From contig CAUSEC010000007.1 of the NCBI GenBank assembly GCA_963530515.1, forward strand, positions 1-64,000: a stretch of 64,000 bases of DNA, in the 5' to 3' direction. This DNA is from CBFFRJ01 sp963530515. Its GTDB lineage: Bacteria; Pseudomonadota; Gammaproteobacteria; Enterobacterales; Enterobacteriaceae. The number at the start of each line of letters is the position of its first letter. Position 1 is the first letter of the stretch. Of the stretch, positions 60,025 to 64,000 are shown one piece after another. The notes under the pieces were generated by a model. That model did no database searches. It saw nothing but the letters and a program-made list of their open reading frames with translations, and had not been told where the DNA came from. The position numbers and the translations under genes were made by a program.

Positions 60025-60474
60025 TTAATGCCCCGCCAGCCTGACGCTGTAGCGCACAACGTCATCCAAAGCGGCGAGCTGGTCATACAGTTTGCGTGCC
60101 GGATTATGGCTTCGAGTCACCCAGTAGAGTTTGGCCCAGCCTTTTTGGCGTCCTTCATCCTGTAGCGCATTGATCAGCGCCCTGCCCACGCCTTTTCCCC
60201 GCACGCGGGCAGCAACAAACAAGTCTTCCAGATAACATAACGGCTGCGTAACCCAGGTGCCTTCATGCATCACGCAGAGCGCGAAACCCACCAGTTGCTT
60301 GTCGAGTTCAGCCACGCGGCAAATAAGCGAGCTATTCACGGCATGCACGCGCGCCCAGGTCGCCTGAGTGATGGATTCATCCAGTTGGCTACCCGCAAAA
60401 TCAAGATAGCCCTGCCAGAGCACCCGCCAGTCATCGAAATCATCGGGTTTTGCATCACGTACCACAACATCCAT
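60025..60474 (-). CDS. GNAT-family N-acetyltransferase
   Basis: A 149-residue GNAT enzyme: VVVRDAKPDDFDDWRVLWQGYLDF at the start, the acetyl-CoA loop YLEDLFVAARVRGKGVGRALINALQDEGR with R-G-K-G-V-G, and LYWVTRSHNPARKLYDQLAAL at the end. The acceptor is unknown; the length and pattern resemble small-amine or antibiotic acetyltransferase relatives. It begins 3 bases after the LysR stop, so it is in an operon with that regulator. Confidence 0.83.
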   Translation of the reverse strand: MDVVVRDAKPDDFDDWRVLWQGYLDFAGSQLDESITQATWARVHAVNSSLICRVAELDKQLVGFALCVMHEGTWVTQPLCYLEDLFVAARVRGKGVGRALINALQDEGRQKGWAKLYWVTRSHNPARKLYDQLAALDDVVRYSVRLAGH

Positions 60475-60477
60475 TTT

Positions 60478-61398
60478 TTAGTCCCTGGTATCCGGTATCA
60501 GACGACGGCAGACATCCCGCATAAAACTTCTCAGCCAGCGGTGTGCCGGGTCGACTTCTGAACGCGGGTGCCACATCTGTGAGACGGTAATGCCCTGCGT
60601 TCTGACCGGAAGTTCAAATGTAAAGTAATCCTCAGGGGCGGCCAGGTTAATTAAAAAGGAACCCGGCACCAGCGCGATGAGGTCCGTACTGCGTGCCACC
60701 GCAAGCGCTGCGGGAAAACCAGGCACGATGGCGGCAATTCTACGCGCAAAACCGGCTTCCGCCAGGCCTTCATCCACCGGCCCGGACAATAACCCCCGGC
60801 GCGATGCCACCACATGAGGCCAGGCAATATAATGTGACAACGTCACCTCTTGCTGTTCGACAAGCGGATGTGTACGGCGCACTACGCCCACAAAGCGGTC
60901 TCTGAACAGCGCCTGCAGGCGGATCTCCGGCCCCATTTCCCCGAGTACCCCAATCTCCAGGTCAACCAGCCCTTCCCTTAACGGTCTGTCGCTCTTTTCC
61001 GGCTTAGCGGCAAAACGCAGCGTCACGCCGGGGGCGAGGTGCGCCGCCTCGGCAATCAGCGTGGGGCCAAAGGCCTCAACAAACCCGTCGTTGGCGCGGA
61101 CAGTAAAAAGCTGTTCGAGGGTCGCCATATTCAGCTCAGGCGTTGCCGGGCGTAACACGCTGCGTGCATCGAACACCGCATTTTGCGTACGTTCGCGAAT
61201 CGCTTCGGCATACGGCGTCAGCACCATATTGCGCCCGGCACGAACCAGCAGCGGATCGCCGGTTGTTTCCCGCAGGCGACTGAGAGTGCGGCTCATGGCC
61301 GAGGCGCTGAGGTGCAAACGCCGGGCGGCCCCCGCCACGCTTCTCTCTGCCAGCAGGGCATCAAGGGCGAACAATAAATTAAGATCGGGCTCCGTCAT
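60478..61398 (-). CDS. LysR-family transcriptional regulator
   Basis: A regulator of about 306 residues with the HTH at the N-terminus (DLNLLFALDALLAERSVAGAARRLHLSASAMSRTLSRLRETTGDPLLVRAGRNMVLTPYA) and the effector domain from about 90. I use the ATG at 61398, which gives the family-typical start just before DLNLL; an ATG at 61431 would add 11 residues, and neither has a strong ribosome site. It is divergent from the DHA2 MFS exporter, a pattern typical of LysR control of an efflux gene. The GNAT gene follows at once. Confidence 0.86.
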   Translation of the reverse strand: MTEPDLNLLFALDALLAERSVAGAARRLHLSASAMSRTLSRLRETTGDPLLVRAGRNMVLTPYAEAIRERTQNAVFDARSVLRPATPELNMATLEQLFTVRANDGFVEAFGPTLIAEAAHLAPGVTLRFAAKPEKSDRPLREGLVDLEIGVLGEMGPEIRLQALFRDRFVGVVRRTHPLVEQQEVTLSHYIAWPHVVASRRGLLSGPVDEGLAEAGFARRIAAIVPGFPAALAVARSTDLIALVPGSFLINLAAPEDYFTFELPVRTQGITVSQMWHPRSEVDPAHRWLRSFMRDVCRRLIPDTRD

Positions 61399-61527
61399 GA
61401 GCGTGATTCCGTTATCAGCATGATGAGACATGGCGTCTGGTGCAGGTTATCAGTGCAATTGCTGCGTCTTCCGCCTTATATATCCCGACAGTATAGTTTC
61501 ATCACATTTGATGATGCAGAGGTTTTG

Positions 61528-62928
61528 ATGGAATTATTTACTGACAACGCGGGCGATGAAGGGTTGCCGGGCCGCGAACGACGCCTGGCAATGTGTGCCG
61601 TGATGACCAGCACCACCATGGCGGTTTTCGACGGCACGATGGTGAATATTGCCCTGCCGCAGATGGCTGACGCGCTTCATGTTTCTGCCGCCGACGCGGT
61701 ATGGGTCGCTAACGGTTATCTCTTAACGGCGGCCATGACGCTGGCCATCTTCTCTGCCCTTGCCGTCAGAACGGGTTTTCGCACATTGTTCTCTGCGGGC
61801 GTCGCGGTGTTTACCCTGGCCTCAGTGGGATGTGCGTTATCGACCTCTCTTGAGATGCTGGTTGCCATGCGCCTGTTGCAGGGTATTGGCGGCGCGGCGA
61901 CCTTGAGTATCGCCCCGGCAATCCTGCGCTCGATTTTCCCTAACCGGTTACTTGGGCGGATCCTCGGCATCAACGCGCTGCTGATTGCGACCAGTACGGC
62001 TATCGCGCCGGTGCTCGGTGGTACCCTGCTCAGTGCCCTGGGCTGGCCGTGGTTGTTCGCCATTAACCTTCCGCTGGGCGTTCTGGCGCTGGTACTGGCC
62101 CTGCGCACCCTGCCGGATTCGCGGGCGGTCACCTCCGGGTCTTTTGATTACACGGGAGCGTTCTGGTCGGCCCTGATGCTGGGGGCAGTGATCCTGGCCT
62201 CGGATGCCTTCGCGCACGCAGGTTTGCATCGCACAGATACAGTGTTGACCGCCGGGGTGTATGGCGCAGTGGCCATCGTCGCCGGGTGGCTGTTTGTGCG
62301 CCGCCAGCAAAGGGCCCGACACCCCCTTTTGCCGCTGACGCTATTTGCCTCCACGCGCTTCTCTCTTGCCGCGCTGACGTCACTGGCTTCTTTTGTCAGT
62401 CAGGGCATGACCTTTGTGGCACTGCCATTTTTATTCCAGAGCGTTTATGGCTACAGCGCCTTTACCGCCGCCCTTCTTTTTACCGCCTGGCCTGTCGGCA
62501 TTATTCTGGCTGCGCCCCACGCCGGGCGACTGGCGGACCGGCATTCACCGGCCCTGATTTCCACTATCGGGCTGGGCGTATTTACCGCAGGACTGGTTTT
62601 GCTGGCACAACTGCCTGAGCATGCACAATGGTGGGATATCAGCCTACGCGGGCTGTTGTGCGGCATTGGGTTCGGCATCTTCCAGAGCCCCAATAATCGC
62701 GAGATGCTGGCCAGTGCCTCCAGGGAACACAGCAGCTATGCCTCGGGCGTGCTGGCAATTATGCGTACCTTCGGCCAGTGTCTGGGCGCGGCACTGGTGG
62801 GCGTTATTCTGTCGATGTACGCCGCATCCGGGCAAGAGCTGGCGGTTCGGGTCGCGCTGTGGCTGGCAGCCGCAGGCACTTGCCTGTCGATGGTATTCAG
62901 CCTCAGCCGTTTAAAAAGCACCCGCTGA
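61528..62928 (+). CDS. MFS transporter, DHA2 (14-helix) drug-exporter type
   Basis: A 466-residue major facilitator. Helix 1 has MTSTTMAVFDGTMVNIALPQMADALHV, the DHA2 mark (D-x-T-x-x-N-x-A-L-P), and helix 5 has motif C-like GVAFT-type sequence as VLGGTLLSALGWPWLFAINLPLG, the usual position. It is likely a proton-driven exporter of toxic compounds. The start at 61528 follows AGAGG; the frame opens at 61420 but covers the divergent promoter. The LysR gene is the probable regulator. The lipase-like gene follows after 115 bases. Confidence 0.87.
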   Translation: MELFTDNAGDEGLPGRERRLAMCAVMTSTTMAVFDGTMVNIALPQMADALHVSAADAVWVANGYLLTAAMTLAIFSALAVRTGFRTLFSAGVAVFTLASVGCALSTSLEMLVAMRLLQGIGGAATLSIAPAILRSIFPNRLLGRILGINALLIATSTAIAPVLGGTLLSALGWPWLFAINLPLGVLALVLALRTLPDSRAVTSGSFDYTGAFWSALMLGAVILASDAFAHAGLHRTDTVLTAGVYGAVAIVAGWLFVRRQQRARHPLLPLTLFASTRFSLAALTSLASFVSQGMTFVALPFLFQSVYGYSAFTAALLFTAWPVGIILAAPHAGRLADRHSPALISTIGLGVFTAGLVLLAQLPEHAQWWDISLRGLLCGIGFGIFQSPNNREMLASASREHSSYASGVLAIMRTFGQCLGAALVGVILSMYAASGQELAVRVALWLAAAGTCLSMVFSLSRLKSTR

Positions 62929-63043
62929 AGGACGTGCCAGGAGATTTCGCCTTTAATGTCTCAGGCATCGCGTTGTTTCTCCTTGCTGATATTTCGCCGT
63001 ATTATGCATCGTCGACCCTTTTGCTGATACCGGATACCTCACT

Positions 63044-64000
63044 GTGAACGCACGTACGCTGTACCACCTCAAAACGTCTCTCTGCAGCATCCTGGTCGCA
63101 GGGGGACTCACGATCGTCTCAGGTTATGCCGCCGCCTCCCCTCTGCCGGTGGGGCCGGACGTGGGGGACCAGGCATTGTCTCCCTTTTACCGCTGGGACG
63201 GGGCCCTGCCTGCCAGACCCGGCGTGATGTTGCGTGAAGAGCCGATGAACGCGCAGGAGCAGATAACCGACGCTGGCAGCCTGCGCCGCATTCTGTACAG
63301 CTCGCGCGATCTGCGCTGGAACGCCGGTATTGTTCCGGTAAGTGGCACGCTCTATCTGCCAAAAGGTCGCCCACCTGCGGGCGGCTGGCCGATTGTCGCC
63401 TGGGCGCACGGCACACTGGGCGTTGCGGATGCCTGTGCGCCGTCCTGGAGCAACCACATTCCGCGCGATGCGGCCTACATCAACCAGTGGCTGAAACACG
63501 GGTACGCCGTGGTGGCGACAGATTACCAGGGGCTGGGTGGCCCCGGCCCGCATCCGTATCTTATCTGGGAGGCGGAGGGCCGTTCCGTGCTCGATGCCGT
63601 GCGCGCTGCGCTGCAGGCTTACCCGAACGTTCTCGCCAATCAGCTGGTGATTAGCGGTCAGTCGCAGGGATCCGGGGCGTCTCTGGGGGCCAGCCATATT
63701 GCCGCTGACTATGCGCCGGAGCTGAAACTGCGGGCAACCATCGCCACCGGTGTGGTCGCCACTTTCCCCGGCGGCCCGGTTGCGCTGAGTGAGGATGTTA
63801 AGCGTGGCGATCCGGCGCGTTTTGATATGCTGCGCCTGATTGGCGGCTCGCTTGCGGATAACGGCCCGGCAGCGGCATCGCTGGTCACCGAGAAGGGCCA
63901 GAAGCTTCTCGCGATGGCAAAAACCTCCTGCGTGCGCGACATGGGCCTGTTCGAGCGCAGCCAGCACATGAATGCAGAAACGGCGTTTGTTGGTGGCAAC
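63044..64000 (+). CDS. Secreted lipase/alpha-beta hydrolase, cut by window end
   Basis: A partial gene of at least 319 codons with no stop before the window edge. A GTG start and a signal peptide (hydrophobic ILVAGGLTIVSGYA, cut after YAAA near residue 30) lead to an alpha/beta hydrolase resembling the secretory lipase (LIP) family. The region PIVAWAHGTLG provides the oxyanion-hole area and VISGQSQGSGASLG the nucleophile Ser elbow (G-x-S-x-G), with KHGYAVVATDYQGLGG between. It probably hydrolyses esters outside the cytoplasm. The catalytic Asp and His lie beyond the window. The start has no strong ribosome site, so a different start is possible. Confidence 0.78.
   Translation, partial: MNARTLYHLKTSLCSILVAGGLTIVSGYAAASPLPVGPDVGDQALSPFYRWDGALPARPGVMLREEPMNAQEQITDAGSLRRILYSSRDLRWNAGIVPVSGTLYLPKGRPPAGGWPIVAWAHGTLGVADACAPSWSNHIPRDAAYINQWLKHGYAVVATDYQGLGGPGPHPYLIWEAEGRSVLDAVRAALQAYPNVLANQLVISGQSQGSGASLGASHIAADYAPELKLRATIATGVVATFPGGPVALSEDVKRGDPARFDMLRLIGGSLADNGPAAASLVTEKGQKLLAMAKTSCVRDMGLFERSQHMNAETAFVGGN

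Noticed and set aside
1..64000. CRISPR arrays, tRNA or rRNA genes, insertion sequences
   Set aside because: None was visible on reading either strand; no regular direct repeats with spacers and no transposase frames were found.

Overview
The window looks like a chromosomal accessory stretch from a member of the Enterobacteriaceae, most likely the Enterobacter cloacae complex or a close relative. This rests on protein recall, not a search: DigH, TehA, a UspG-like protein, a bgl PTS operon, an aspartokinase III and a dat-ddc diaminopropane pair all read as enteric, and base composition and gene density fit. I saw no rRNA, tRNA, CRISPR array, transposase or integrase. Nearly everything is protein-coding, in short operons with many local regulators.

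Layout. 0.2-7.4 kb: an amidase and an MHS-type transporter on the minus strand, then a LysR regulator, a creatinase-like M24 protein and a solitary contractile-tail sheath protein on the plus strand. 7.6-11.2 kb: a TonB-dependent receptor with a strong Fur box, followed by a periplasmic beta-propeller. 11.3-18.2 kb: SRPBCC and VOC proteins, a DapA-like aldolase with an EamA permease and a divergent MocR regulator, an MDR reductase, a phosphoesterase and tehA. 18.3-24.7 kb: treZ-treY-treX, a complete route from alpha-glucan to trehalose. 24.8-29.8 kb: a LysR remnant, a GntR regulator divergent from a TIM-barrel protein, a NudK-like Nudix enzyme, a DeoR regulator and a GudP-like transporter.

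30.4-33.6 kb is the most unusual block: a 36-residue membrane protein and a UspG-like gene diverge around a perfect FNR box. The UspG-like gene is followed by a P-type ATPase homologue with no actuator domain and altered nucleotide and hinge motifs. 33.6-41.8 kb: a GNAT enzyme, a HipB-HipA pair under three spaced half-palindromes, a bgl operon (EIIBCA, phospho-beta-glucosidase, antiterminator) behind a BglG-type antiterminator/terminator leader, and a Fic protein whose promoter holds two identical-geometry palindromes. 41.9-46.4 kb: digH and an HD-GYP phosphodiesterase split by a one-base shift.

46.5-51.3 kb: an aspartokinase divergent from dat-ddc; together they could feed aspartate into 2,4-diaminobutyrate and 1,3-diaminopropane. 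52.3-56.4 kb: an iron-siderophore-type ABC importer with an MFS transporter. 56.4-59.9 kb: small proteins, a fasciclin-ECF sigma-anti-sigma operon with a readable ECF-type promoter, and an unrecognised Ser/Thr-rich protein. 60-64 kb: a GNAT enzyme, a LysR regulator divergent from a DHA2 MFS exporter, and a secreted lipase-like gene cut by the window edge.
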